From Methanococcoides methylutens MM1 (GTDB lineage: Archaea > Halobacteriota > Methanosarcinia > Methanosarcinales > Methanosarcinaceae): a stretch of 64,000 bases of DNA. This document shows, piece after piece, positions 1 through 9,153 of this stretch. The notes under the pieces were generated by a model. The model searched no databases. It was not told the origin of the DNA and was given only the letters and a program-made list of their open reading frames with translations. A program made the translations under genes and the position numbers. Numbering within the stretch: the first letter of the stretch is position 1; each line of letters starts with the position of its first letter. The stretch spans positions 1,984,001 to 2,048,000 of the forward strand of contig NZ_CP009518.1 in assembly GCF_000970325.1 (NCBI RefSeq), read 5' to 3'.

Positions 1-854
1 TCAGTGAACTTTACCTTCCACACGTACCCGGTAGACTGCCCTCTTTCAGAAGTAGTATAGATGTATCCATCACTATAAGTAACAGATGACCGGAACATAC
101 CAGGATCTTCTTTTGAAAATGATAGATCATATGAGGAAAGATCCAACTCATCGATAAGCTCACCGGTGTCTTTGTTAATACTAAGCAGTTTACCCTCATG
201 TGTGGAGTATATAATAAAATTATCCACAATGACTGCACCTTCCCACAGGAAACCGACCGAGTTTTGACTTACATGCTTCCATATCTCATTACCATCTTCG
301 TCATAGCAATAATAATACTTGTCACCAATTCCGCCTTTAATGCCATCCCCTACGTAGATGCGATGATCATAATATGTAACAGGACATGCAAAATTACCCT
401 CCGTTACGTCAACTTCCCATAATATATCTCCAGACACTGAATCTAATGCAACAAGGTCACCACTTGAAGTCGCAACAAAGATCTTGCCATTGCCAATAGC
501 AGGTGTTGAGGACTGTAGTGCGGCTGACTCGGCTACCTTAGTGTCCCATACAAGGTCACCGCTGTGTTTTTCAAATGCCCATAGCGAACCATTGGTAGTA
601 AGAACATAAACAAAGTTTCCGGAAATGACCGGAGGAACGCTTATTCCATTGTCATCGTATTCTGAAGTATGGAAAGCCCATACAAGTTCCGGGTCATGTG
701 TTATTGCAGGCCCGGTTGCAATAGCTTTATTTTTCCAATCAGATTGGAACTGTGTCCAATCGGAAGCTACTGTGACATTCGCCATTGTAGAAATGATCAA
801 TAGAAAAACTGAAAAAACTAATAATGCTTTAATAGACATTCTTTTTACACACAT
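1..854 (-). CDS. Secreted PQQ-type beta-propeller repeat protein, C-terminus cut by window edge
   Basis: The reverse strand carries one open frame from an ATG at 854 to the left edge of the window, so the 3' end is missing. I start it at 854 because GGTG lies 5 nt upstream; an in-frame ATG at 839 is the alternative. The N-terminus has Lys-Arg followed by a hydrophobic stretch (ALLVFSVFLLIIS) ending near Ala-Ser, a likely Sec signal peptide. After it come repeated blades of the type 'GSLWAFEKHSGDLVWDTKV' and 'GDLVALDSVSGDILWEVDV', typical of PQQ/BamB-like beta-propellers. Such archaeal proteins are usually extracellular and of unknown role. No PQQ enzyme signature is seen, so I would not call it a dehydrogenase. 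Confidence 0.8.
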   Translation of the reverse strand, partial: MCVKRMSIKALLVFSVFLLIISTMANVTVASDWTQFQSDWKNKAIATGPAITHDPELVWAFHTSEYDDNGISVPPVISGNFVYVLTTNGSLWAFEKHSGDLVWDTKVAESAALQSSTPAIGNGKIFVATSSGDLVALDSVSGDILWEVDVTEGNFACPVTYYDHRIYVGDGIKGGIGDKYYYCYDEDGNEIWKHVSQNSVGFLWEGAVIVDNFIIYSTHEGKLLSINKDTGELIDELDLSSYDLSFSKEDPGMFRSSVTYSDGYIYTTSERGQSTGYVWKVKFT

Positions 855-1019
855 AAAAACACCAACATTCATACCATACCTGGTTAAGATTTGAAATGTT
901 TATAAAATTGGCAACATAAGTATATAATACCAACATAATATATTATCAAATAGAATAAGTAACCAATATAAGAATCTTTTGTATATATAAATAAACTAAA
1001 AAAGAACTTATTGAAAGTT

Positions 1020-1289
1020 ATGGATATAAAATATATTATCAAACCAACAAAACAGAAGATCTATATTTTTTTTATATTGCTAATAGGCTTGAACGTATTC
1101 CCCGGTCTGATAAACTTCTTTTCCACAATTTTTTTCGCAAAGGCTTTTGGACCAGAGAAATATGCAGATTTCTTGATTTTCAAAAGTACTAATATTCCAT
1201 ATATTCTAATTGTAACCACAATTTATTTTATATGGATTTATTTAATCATTTCCATAATAATAAACATGAATAAAAGAACGTCCCTGTAA
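1020..1289 (+). CDS. Hypothetical small membrane protein (89 aa)
   Basis: ATG at 1020; an in-frame TTG lies at 1011. The protein has a Lys-rich N-terminus and two hydrophobic segments (about residues 14-40 and 60-80), consistent with a two-span membrane protein with both ends inside. A TATA-like stretch (gtatatataaa) near 980-990 would place the transcript start within about 10 nt of the ATG, so the mRNA may be leaderless; I see no Shine-Dalgarno sequence. It is divergent from the beta-propeller gene. I do not recognise the family. AT-rich DNA can give chance hydrophobic frames, hence the modest confidence. Confidence 0.45.
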   Translation: MDIKYIIKPTKQKIYIFFILLIGLNVFPGLINFFSTIFFAKAFGPEKYADFLIFKSTNIPYILIVTTIYFIWIYLIISIIINMNKRTSL

Positions 1290-1319
1290 ACCCTTATGAA
1301 TATGAATAAAAAAATCAGT

Positions 1320-2666
1320 TCATTGATAAGCAGCAGACAACTCCAGCCACCTCAAAAAAGTAGCCGAAGACACAGTATCCCCAAGCCCCACCGTGGAAAC
1401 CGGTTCCTCACAGATGATGGTCGGCAGGATGCACACCGAATATTCTTGGTACTCCCCACATACACCACCCTCGAGCTCTTCTCCCCCGATAAGATCCTGC
1501 AATCTGGTTATCTGCTTCAACCCTTCCTCACTTCTGGCAAGACCTGTTACAGAATCCCCGAGTTGTGACCTTTCAGGCAGTCTTCCTGATGCTGCAAAAG
1601 CTGCCGCGCACATCACTCCGAACTGCATACTCTCTATCTCAAGGGCCGGGCTGGAAGCTCCTTTCCCGAAAATGCTCATCATGAAATCACGTGTATGCAG
1701 GACTATCTTCTTCAGGCCCGTCGATGAAGCGCACCTCACACAGGCATCGAGGATGGCGCAGGCATCCATTTTTCGGATCATGTCCGATGGAACACCATGC
1801 AGCTCAGAAAGCATGACCAATTCATCCTCGTTCATTCCGATACTGTCCACCGTTCCAGCAAGTTCGGTGAAGATGAAAACCCCCATACCCATGCTCATGA
1901 AATGACCAAACTCAACCTGAATCAGCAGATCAGGATTGAGTTCTTTCCACCCCCTGAGCTGCGAATATGCCTTTTCAAAGCGCTCTTCGTATCCGAAACC
2001 ATCAGTATAGAATTTCTGCAACTGGTTGAAACCGGAAATGATAGCACCATCCATCTCACTTACATGCTCAGAGCTGTACTCCTCGAACTCAGTAGTAATG
2101 GTCAATTCCGTATTGATGTCATCATATGTGGCAATGAAACGATTCTCCCTGGGTACTGTCACCTCGGCCCCGAGGACATTGAAACGTGTCCCACTACTGA
2201 AATCAAAGACAAAATGAATGATCTCAGTTGCATCTTCGGATATGGAACCATCCTGCGGAATGGACTCGCCTGCAAAAACAATGTTTCCGCCTGACATCAA
2301 CGGCTTTATCGAATTGATGTCACCAACCGCATTCATGACCACCTGCTCTGCACCCATATGAGACATGACGTTTGCCATTATACCCATATTTCCCCCAAGA
2401 CGGATCTCACTTTTCTCGTAATACCTCTCTTTCAGGAAATGAAAAAACTCATCTGAATTAATGAACCATTCGCCACCTGTCCCTTTCTGCATGTGCAGCA
2501 CCATTCCTGCTACAAAGTCGGAAAGCGACCTGATCTCCCCCGGAGGTTCACATATTTTCTCCCGAAGCTCTTCCTTATTCACCATTCCCAGGAGATCTGA
2601 GATCTCCTCGCCGGTCATCCGGCATACAGCATCGATATTAACATTATATCCACAAAGGACCTTCAT
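1320..2666 (-). CDS. ADP-dependent sugar kinase (ADP-PFK/glucokinase family), paralogue 2
   Basis: The 448-aa protein belongs to the ADP-specific phosphofructokinase/glucokinase family of the ribokinase-like fold, which phosphorylates sugars with ADP in the modified archaeal Embden-Meyerhof pathway. Visible landmarks are the N-terminal 'GYNVNIDAV', the 'RLGGNMGIMANVMSHMG' segment (about 90-107), a 'VEFGHF' metal/substrate motif and the C-terminal 'STVGLGDTVSS' holding the catalytic GxGD Asp. The start at 2666 has GAGGG 7 nt upstream. It follows a second family member by 9 nt and is probably co-transcribed. Glucose versus fructose-6-phosphate specificity cannot be read from sequence. Confidence 0.85.
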   Translation of the reverse strand: MKVLCGYNVNIDAVCRMTGEEISDLLGMVNKEELREKICEPPGEIRSLSDFVAGMVLHMQKGTGGEWFINSDEFFHFLKERYYEKSEIRLGGNMGIMANVMSHMGAEQVVMNAVGDINSIKPLMSGGNIVFAGESIPQDGSISEDATEIIHFVFDFSSGTRFNVLGAEVTVPRENRFIATYDDINTELTITTEFEEYSSEHVSEMDGAIISGFNQLQKFYTDGFGYEERFEKAYSQLRGWKELNPDLLIQVEFGHFMSMGMGVFIFTELAGTVDSIGMNEDELVMLSELHGVPSDMIRKMDACAILDACVRCASSTGLKKIVLHTRDFMMSIFGKGASSPALEIESMQFGVMCAAAFAASGRLPERSQLGDSVTGLARSEEGLKQITRLQDLIGGEELEGGVCGEYQEYSVCILPTIICEEPVSTVGLGDTVSSATFLRWLELSAAYQ

Positions 2667-2675
2667 ACTGATCCC

Positions 2676-4136
2676 TCACTTAAGTTTTGAAAGGAATCCA
2701 ACAAAAGAAGTTGCTGAGATAGCATCCCCGATACCCACGGTTGCAACGGGTTCACTTACCACCTTTGTCGGGACAATGATCGCATCATACCATGGAGTGC
2801 AGATGCATCCGTTCTCGAAATCCTCCATGCTGGACATCCCACTTCTTACAAGGTGTTTTTCAAGCTTTTCAAGCTCCCCGTGCCCTTCGTCGGATACAGG
2901 AACCTGAAGACCAGACTCCGTACTTTCCAGGGAAAGGATCTCACCCAGGGATGCCTTTGCAGCTGCAACTGTTGATCCGAACAACAGGGCATTGCGGTGG
3001 TCCTCAACGGATACCGGACAGTCCTTCGATACAAGACAGATGTAAAACCCGAGGGAATGAATGTGCACCCTTTCAAGTTGGAGATCTCGCAAAAGCTTCA
3101 CTGCGCCCTCGTAAAGGGAAATGATAGCATTCTCACCCTTATTGATGACAGAATAGGCCAACTCCTCAAAGCCAAGAACGTTCAGTACATTGGCAACCTC
3201 AACGGTGTCAAGTCCCAGGGAATGCACATGCTTCCGGACGATATGGTTGAGTATTGCCGTCCTGATCACCTTGTTCTGTATTGAGGTGAATTCCACATGT
3301 ATGCGAATGTCAGGATTTCCTTCCTTGAGCTCTTCAATGACATTTACAGCCTTCTCAACGTAGTCTATGTACGTCGAACCATCCTCATACTCTTCCTTGA
3401 TCATCTGGTAGCCTGCCAGAATAGCACCGTCGATGTCCGCCTGCAGCTGAGGTATCCTTTCGTAGAGCTCAGGGGCCATTTCGATGCGTATCCACTTCGG
3501 TCTGGATGAGATGATCAGCCGGTTATCCCTCGGGACAATAAAATGCTCACCTGCGAACTTCACTTCCATCCCCTTTGAAAACTCCAGAATCCAGTTGACC
3601 TTTGGTTTATTCTCTGGATCGAACGCCTCTTTCGGATGCTTCAGTACAAGTTCATTGTTCTCCACCACAGGAAACAGCAGGTTATCAGAATCAACAAAAT
3701 ATTCTGCCTGCTCCTCAGAAAGCCAAGGCACATAGGTAATGACCTTCCTGATATCCATGGATGCCAGAAGGTTGGAGATAATACCCGCCTGGCCGCCCAT
3801 CCGGGCATTATCAAAAACAAGGTGATCAGTAAGCCAGTCGTGAATCTCTGTTGTATTCGTTGGCACCTCGGCGGCCTTTCCGTCACGCATAGCTATGATG
3901 AGCCTTGCAACAAGGTCAGAGGGAGAATCGATCTGCCGCGGATACTCGAACACCTTCTCCCGAACTTCAGAGATATCTACATTCATCAGCAGATGCTCAA
4001 TGTCCCCAGGTCCTACGTGCTTGATCGCATCGATATTGCTGTTGTATGCAACAAATATCCCACGGACATTTCCTATAGAAGAACGAATGTCCTCATAGGA
4101 CTTATGATAAACAGAATCCCACTCCCCAATTTCCAT
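2676..4136 (-). CDS. ADP-dependent sugar kinase (ADP-PFK/glucokinase family), paralogue 1
   Basis: The 486-aa protein is from the same family as its downstream neighbour. Landmarks are 'AYNSNIDAIKHVG' near the N-terminus, 'RMGGQAGIISNLLASM' (about 115-130), 'HVEFTSIQNKV' in the middle and 'ATVGIGDAISATSF' at the C-terminus with the GxGD catalytic Asp. I start at ATG 4136 because AGGTGATC lies directly before it; a TTG at 4151 is in frame but sits before this Shine-Dalgarno. With glpX (19268-20356) and pgk (10711-11952) in the window it fits glycogen/sugar turnover. Divergence between the two copies suggests different substrates or one degenerate role. Confidence 0.85.
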   Translation of the reverse strand: MEIGEWDSVYHKSYEDIRSSIGNVRGIFVAYNSNIDAIKHVGPGDIEHLLMNVDISEVREKVFEYPRQIDSPSDLVARLIIAMRDGKAAEVPTNTTEIHDWLTDHLVFDNARMGGQAGIISNLLASMDIRKVITYVPWLSEEQAEYFVDSDNLLFPVVENNELVLKHPKEAFDPENKPKVNWILEFSKGMEVKFAGEHFIVPRDNRLIISSRPKWIRIEMAPELYERIPQLQADIDGAILAGYQMIKEEYEDGSTYIDYVEKAVNVIEELKEGNPDIRIHVEFTSIQNKVIRTAILNHIVRKHVHSLGLDTVEVANVLNVLGFEELAYSVINKGENAIISLYEGAVKLLRDLQLERVHIHSLGFYICLVSKDCPVSVEDHRNALLFGSTVAAAKASLGEILSLESTESGLQVPVSDEGHGELEKLEKHLVRSGMSSMEDFENGCICTPWYDAIIVPTKVVSEPVATVGIGDAISATSFVGFLSKLK

Positions 4137-4182
4137 AAGATCACCTTTCAAATATTAGCAATTAACAGCCTGAAAAACTGTA

Positions 4183-5367
4183 TTACGTCGTATATTCCGC
4201 ATTGATCCTCACATAATCATACGTCAGGTCACAACCCCATGCTGTTGCAGACGAATCCCCCACATCAAGGTTCACCCTGATGATGACCTCCGGGCTGCCC
4301 ATGATAGAGGATAGCTTACCTAGCATTTCAATGTCCTCAGATATGATCTTGCCATTATCTACAAGGACTGCAGAATCCGAACCATTGGAAAATGCAAGCG
4401 AGATCTTTGTCTGATCAACATCAGCACCTGAATATCCTGCTGCTGCCACGACACGACCCCAGTTGGGATCTTTACCGAATATCGCAGATTTAACAAGCGG
4501 AGAACGGACAATGGCCTTTGCAACAAGCCTGGCATCCTCCAATGAAACTGCACCTCTTACCTGTGCCTCGATAAGCCGTGTGGCACCCTCTCCATCCTTT
4601 GCTATCTGCTTTGCAAGGTCTGTCAAGATACTCTCAAGCCCCTGCTGGAACTCGTCAATGTCAGGTCTTACTTCTGAAGCACCTGTGGCCGTAAGCAATA
4701 CCATGTCATTGGTACTGGTATCACCATCCACTACGATCATATTGAATGTCTTGTCCACAGCTTTTTTCAGGCAACTGTCAAGAACATCGCTATCTACCTC
4801 AGCATCCGTATAGACAAAACCAAGCATTGTTCCCATATTAGGTTCGATCATTCCTGACCCCTTGGCAATACCACCAATACAGATGCCGGAACTCAGCTCA
4901 ACAGCAGCCATCTTAGGAACGGTGTCCGTCGTCATGATAGCACGTGCTGCCTTGCTGTTTCCCTGAGGTGACGAGGTCAGTGAACACACAACTTCATCGA
5001 TGTTGTCATCTATCCAGCCAACATCGAGTTTTCTTCCGATAACACCTGTTGAAGCCACACCGATAAGGTCACTGTCAACCCCGAGTTTACCTGCAAGAAT
5101 AGATGCCATTTCCCTGGCATCGGCTAAACCTTCCTCGCCGGTAAAAGCATTAGCATTACCACTGTTGGCTATTATTGCAGCCAGCTTTCCGTTCTTCTCG
5201 AGAGCGTCACGGGTTACGATCAGGGGAGCAGCTATTACTTTGTTCCTTGTGAAAACACCTGCTGCATTGCCCTCGGCTACGATCACCGCAAGTCCCATCT
5301 TTCCCGGCTTGATACCGTAGGAGCGAACTCCTTTTACTGAACAGATCCCGCCATCCATAACTTTCAT
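4183..5367 (-). CDS. argJ: Bifunctional ornithine acetyltransferase / N-acetylglutamate synthase
   Basis: The 394-aa protein has the ArgJ hallmarks. The N-terminus reads 'GGICSVKGVRSYGIKPGKMG', and 'KGSGMIEPNMGTMLGF' holds the autocleavage point before Thr, which becomes the N-terminal nucleophile of the beta chain. 'FGKDPNWGRV' lies near residue 300. ArgJ moves the acetyl group from N-acetylornithine to glutamate in the cyclic arginine pathway. It follows the CBS gene by 10 nt and argC lies one gene further upstream, so argC-CBS-argJ looks like one operon. GTGAT precedes the start at 5367. Confidence 0.95.
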   Translation of the reverse strand: MKVMDGGICSVKGVRSYGIKPGKMGLAVIVAEGNAAGVFTRNKVIAAPLIVTRDALEKNGKLAAIIANSGNANAFTGEEGLADAREMASILAGKLGVDSDLIGVASTGVIGRKLDVGWIDDNIDEVVCSLTSSPQGNSKAARAIMTTDTVPKMAAVELSSGICIGGIAKGSGMIEPNMGTMLGFVYTDAEVDSDVLDSCLKKAVDKTFNMIVVDGDTSTNDMVLLTATGASEVRPDIDEFQQGLESILTDLAKQIAKDGEGATRLIEAQVRGAVSLEDARLVAKAIVRSPLVKSAIFGKDPNWGRVVAAAGYSGADVDQTKISLAFSNGSDSAVLVDNGKIISEDIEMLGKLSSIMGSPEVIIRVNLDVGDSSATAWGCDLTYDYVRINAEYTT

Positions 5368-5377
5368 TCAAATCACA

Positions 5378-5842
5378 TTAAATTCCTGCAAGACCGCGGA
5401 TAATATCACCGCGTGTAATTATACCTACAAGTTCACTATCATCGAGTACAGGAAGCCTGTTAATTTTATGTTTTGTCATTAACCTGGAAGCATCTTCTAC
5501 TGAACTCTCCGGACCAATGCTGAAAACATCCTTCTCCATGATATCACGGATAGGTTTTGAGCCAATGTCTGAAAGCATCCTCTTTGTATCTTCCCAGCTG
5601 ATGAGCTCACGTATTGGTATTTCTATGACCTCAAAGGGGCTTGGAAGCCACAGTCCGCCGTGTTCCGGGACATCCAGAAGCTTTAACAGGTCACCCTCTG
5701 AGACAATGCCCACGACATCACCATCAGAAACCACAGGAACACCACTAATGTTCTCTTTTTTCAGCAACTGTGCAGCACTGCTGATAGGGTCTTCGGGACT
5801 GCACACAATGACACTGCTACTCATAATATCCTTTACTTTCAT
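5378..5842 (-). CDS. CBS-domain pair protein inside the arginine operon
   Basis: The 154-aa protein consists almost entirely of two CBS domains (about residues 5-60 and 95-150). The repeats are visible as 'IMSSSVIVCSPEDPISSAAQLL' broken into its usual parts, 'VSDGDVVGIVSEGDLLKLL', then 'DIMEKDVFSIGPESSVED' and 'LVGIITRGDIIRGL'. CBS pairs bind adenosine ligands such as AMP, ATP or SAM, and stand-alone ones often regulate a neighbour. It lies between argC (31 nt upstream) and argJ (10 nt downstream), with GGAG before the ATG. A regulatory role on arginine synthesis is inference from position only. Confidence 0.88.
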   Translation of the reverse strand: MKVKDIMSSSVIVCSPEDPISSAAQLLKKENISGVPVVSDGDVVGIVSEGDLLKLLDVPEHGGLWLPSPFEVIEIPIRELISWEDTKRMLSDIGSKPIRDIMEKDVFSIGPESSVEDASRLMTKHKINRLPVLDDSELVGIITRGDIIRGLAGI

Positions 5843-5873
5843 GATCAGATCTCCTTTTTTGCTCCTATGTTAT

Positions 5874-6896
5874 TTATGGCGAAGTTGCCGGTGTCCAGAT
5901 TCCGGTGGTCTCATCAAGGCCACACATCACGTTCATGTTCTGGATAGCCTGTCCAGAAGCACCTTTTACAAGATTGTCAATCGCTGAGATAACAACGATA
6001 CGTCCATTATTAGCATCCACTTCAAATCCGATATCACAGAAGTTCGAACCCCTTACAGCACCAAGAGAGGGGATGTCATCCAGTACCCTTACAAAGGGTT
6101 TGTTTTTGTAGAAATCTGAGTAGATCCCCCTGACATCTTCCACTGATAGATCATCATTTACAAAAAGATGAGCCGTTGTCAGGATCCCACGAATGGACGG
6201 AACAACATGTGGTGTGAAGCTCACGTTTGTCAGGTTGGCATCCAGACGGTTCAGTTCCTGGAATATCTCGGCCCTGTGCCTGTGTGTCGTCAGCTTGTAT
6301 GCCTGCACATTCTCTGCCATATTAGGATAATGGGATGCCGGTGTCGGATTGATCCCTGCACCAGTGATCCCGGATTTTGAATCAAATATCGCCATATTAA
6401 GAAGCCCGGCATCTGCAAGCGGTGCAGCTGAAAGGGTTGCTCCTGTGGGATAACATCCCGGATTTGCAATGAATGACTCTTCCTTTATCTCAGGATGGAG
6501 CTCCACAAGACCGAATACCGCATCTCTTGGGTCTGCATGTTCCATACCATAGACCTGTTCGAAGATATCTGTCTTCAAACGATAGTCCGCGCTCAGGTCG
6601 ATCACCTTCACGTCATTATCGATAAGCTCAGGAACGATGTTCATTGCAGTTCCGTGAGGTACGGCCACAAATACAACATCGCAACGCTCTTTGATCTCTT
6701 CAGGATCAAGGTCTTCGAATTTAAGGTCAACAAAACCACGCAGGTGTTTGTGAGTATCGCTTACAGCTTCCCCGGATAAACGGCGGGAAGTTGCTGCTTC
6801 AATATTAACGTTCGGATGGTTCAAAAGCAGGCGCATCAGTTCGCCACCTGTGTAACCGGAGGCACCGACGATTCCTGCATTGATCATATCGGTCAT
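5874..6896 (-). CDS. argC: N-acetyl-gamma-glutamyl-phosphate reductase
   Basis: The 340-aa protein reduces N-acetylglutamyl-phosphate to the semialdehyde with NADPH, the third step of arginine synthesis. The Rossmann motif 'GIVGASGYTGGELMRLL' is at the N-terminus, the catalytic Cys lies in 'NPGCYPTGATL' (about residue 147), and 'SGITGAGINPTP' follows. It is the first gene of the argC-CBS-argJ run. No clear Shine-Dalgarno precedes either ATG (6896 or in-frame 6887), so the transcript may be leaderless. The 303-bp gap upstream should hold its promoter. Confidence 0.95.
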   Translation of the reverse strand: MTDMINAGIVGASGYTGGELMRLLLNHPNVNIEAATSRRLSGEAVSDTHKHLRGFVDLKFEDLDPEEIKERCDVVFVAVPHGTAMNIVPELIDNDVKVIDLSADYRLKTDIFEQVYGMEHADPRDAVFGLVELHPEIKEESFIANPGCYPTGATLSAAPLADAGLLNMAIFDSKSGITGAGINPTPASHYPNMAENVQAYKLTTHRHRAEIFQELNRLDANLTNVSFTPHVVPSIRGILTTAHLFVNDDLSVEDVRGIYSDFYKNKPFVRVLDDIPSLGAVRGSNFCDIGFEVDANNGRIVVISAIDNLVKGASGQAIQNMNVMCGLDETTGIWTPATSP

Positions 6897-7199
6897 GCAT
6901 TTATGTATAGTTCCAAGATTAATTAAGGTTGTTATTTTTATGCTACTTTTATCGGGTGTCCTTTACCACTGAAATCCTAATATTCTTCCAGCACATATTT
7001 TATCTGCTTTTAGAAAAATAACAATAATACAATAATTAAAGATATATTGAAGAAATATAATAAAGTGGGAGTGTGGCTTTAATAATTAATTATTGTATCT
7101 AAATACAAAAAATAGATAAAGTACTGAGATTTTTCGAACACATTTATAAGAGATTGCACATAATATTGTATAGCACAAAATAATCAATTGAGAAATTAA
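6897..7199. other. AT-rich intergenic region between divergent argC and DUF1616 gene
   Basis: These 303 bases have no gene I can support. For the plus-strand gene, ATTTATAAG at 7142-7150 is a good TATA box about 50 nt before the ATG at 7200. A perfect palindrome AATAATTAATTATT lies at 7081-7094, but in such AT-rich DNA it may be chance. The argC promoter should be near 6930-6960; I see no single clear box. Confidence 0.5.
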
Positions 7200-8084
7200 A
7201 TGTCCAATACAAACAGAATTCCTTCTGATATCCAAGTGGTAATCAGCCTGGTTGTACTCACCTGCATATTCATAGTAGTACCTGCTTTGAGCAACACCCC
7301 CATAAGAACTGTACTTGGGCTTCCACTGTTGTTGTTCTTACCGGGATATTCATTGATAGCAGCTCTTTTTCCAGCCAGGGATGATCTGGACGGGATTGAG
7401 AGATTTGCACTTAGTTTTGGCTTGAGCATTGCAGTAGTTCCACTAATCGGACTTGCACTCAATTACACTACATGGGGGATCAGGCTTTTTCCTATATTGA
7501 TATCAGTTTCGGTCTTTACAATCATAATGTGTATGGTGGCAGTTTTCAGAAGAAGGTCACTTCCAGAGGATGATCAGTTCACCGTCCCATTTTACAAGAC
7601 CTATGATTCCTTAAAGGAAGAGATCTCAAAGAAACCGGAGAACAAACTTGACAGGATACTGACAATCCTTCTGGTGATCTCAATAGTAGCATCAATAGTA
7701 ACTCTTGCCTACGTGGTCGTTACACCAAAGGAAGGGGAAAAGTTCACTGAGTTCTACATCTTGGGGCCTGAGGGAATGGCTGAAGGTTATCCAAAAGAAC
7801 TGCAGCTTGGTCAAAACGGTACCGTGATAATTGGAGTTGTAAACCACGAATATGTAGATACGGATTATTCTATAGAGCTAATGCTTGAAAATAATTCGCA
7901 GCTCACGTATCAGGAATCTCTTCAAATAACACTCCAACATAATGAAACGTGGGAAAAAGAAATTACATTTACACCAGCCTCAGCAGGTGAGAACATGAAA
8001 CTACAATTCCTGCTCTACAAAGGCAGGGAGATGGCAGAACCATATAGAGACCTCCATTTATGGATCGATGTAAGGGAGATTTGA
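7200..8084 (+). CDS. DUF1616-type membrane protein
   Basis: The 294-aa protein has four hydrophobic segments in its first 170 residues with the 'LLFLPGYSLIAALFP' signature typical of DUF1616 proteins, followed by a soluble C-terminal domain (about 180-294). That tail looks like a beta-sandwich with 'GQNGTVIIGVVNHEYVDT' and 'ENMKLQFLLYKGREMAEPYR'. Such proteins occur beside archaeal S-layer/glycan genes; function is unknown. It is followed after 1 nt by a CPBP protease gene, so the two are probably co-translated. There is no good Shine-Dalgarno, only GAGAAATTAA before the ATG. Confidence 0.82.
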   Translation: MSNTNRIPSDIQVVISLVVLTCIFIVVPALSNTPIRTVLGLPLLLFLPGYSLIAALFPARDDLDGIERFALSFGLSIAVVPLIGLALNYTTWGIRLFPILISVSVFTIIMCMVAVFRRRSLPEDDQFTVPFYKTYDSLKEEISKKPENKLDRILTILLVISIVASIVTLAYVVVTPKEGEKFTEFYILGPEGMAEGYPKELQLGQNGTVIIGVVNHEYVDTDYSIELMLENNSQLTYQESLQITLQHNETWEKEITFTPASAGENMKLQFLLYKGREMAEPYRDLHLWIDVREI

Positions 8085-8085
8085 G

Positions 8086-9054
8086 ATGGATAATGAGGCT
8101 GAATTTGAAGATATTGTTGTAGAAAACGGATTCTTTGATAAAATGGAAACATTAGACAAATTCCAGATTGACCTTTTTGTCGTTGCCATCCCTTCTGTAA
8201 TGGTAATAATTGCAGAAATGTTATTGTTTGCCGGTATGACAAAGTTTACTATCTGGACACATTTGACCCTGCTGATAACTTTGATATTTTCCACAATGAT
8301 ATTCAACGACAGAAAACAGCAGCACATAATCTATGCATTCATTTTATTGTCCCTTTTAAGGATACTCAATCTGTCAATGCCGGTTTTCTTTGAGATACCA
8401 CTTTATTCCTTTGTATTCAGTTATGCACCTCTAGTGATCCCAATATATATTCTTGTAAAGGACCAGGATCTTACACTATCAGACCTTGGAATTAACAGGA
8501 ATATAAGATACTATGATCTTCCGATTGCCCTGATAGCAGGTATTGTGATCGCAGCAGTTGAATTCCTTATCATCAGACCCGGTTATCTCATACCTGAACT
8601 ATCACTATTGAACTTACTGAAGTTATCTATTGTAATGATATTCTTTGTAGGACTGATAGAAGAGATAATATTCAGATCAATACTGCAAACGAATCTTGAA
8701 GAAATGGTAGGGAAATATCAGGGACTAGTCCTTGCATCTATAATTTTTGCAGTTATGCATTCAGTATATGGTTCGGCATATGAGATTACCGTTGCCGGGT
8801 TTGCGGGCCTTATACTTGGGACTATGTATTTACTAAGAAGAAATCTGCTACTAGTGACCCTGACACAGGGATGTTCGAACATAATGCTTTTTGGAATACT
8901 GCCCCACACATTCGCTCCGGAATTAACAACTTCATCTATCATTACGGAAAATGGTACAATTATATCGGGAGTTATACTCTTAACCCTATCAATTGTTGCA
9001 ATAGGATTCATTAAATTAAAACGGGAAAATAAATCAGAAGAAAAGAAGATTTGA
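8086..9054 (+). CDS. CPBP-family intramembrane metalloprotease (CAAX/ABI type)
   Basis: The 322-aa polytopic membrane protein has at least eight hydrophobic segments. It carries the CPBP/ABI motifs: 'GLIEEIIFRSILQ' (EExxxR, about residues 187-199) and, roughly 25 residues on, 'FAVMHSVYG' with the metal-binding His. These proteases cleave or modify membrane-embedded substrates. Its GAGATTTGAG Shine-Dalgarno lies in the end of the DUF1616 gene. The pairing suggests a joint role at the cell surface, but the substrate is unknown. Confidence 0.87.
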   Translation: MDNEAEFEDIVVENGFFDKMETLDKFQIDLFVVAIPSVMVIIAEMLLFAGMTKFTIWTHLTLLITLIFSTMIFNDRKQQHIIYAFILLSLLRILNLSMPVFFEIPLYSFVFSYAPLVIPIYILVKDQDLTLSDLGINRNIRYYDLPIALIAGIVIAAVEFLIIRPGYLIPELSLLNLLKLSIVMIFFVGLIEEIIFRSILQTNLEEMVGKYQGLVLASIIFAVMHSVYGSAYEITVAGFAGLILGTMYLLRRNLLLVTLTQGCSNIMLFGILPHTFAPELTTSSIITENGTIISGVILLTLSIVAIGFIKLKRENKSEEKKI

Positions 9055-9153
9055 TCGAAGTTCTGCTTCAATTAGTGATTAGACATATCAAATATGACAA
9101 TGATTCATAAAGTCTTTAAAGTATACAACTAATTTCAATTAAGGGAGGGACAA

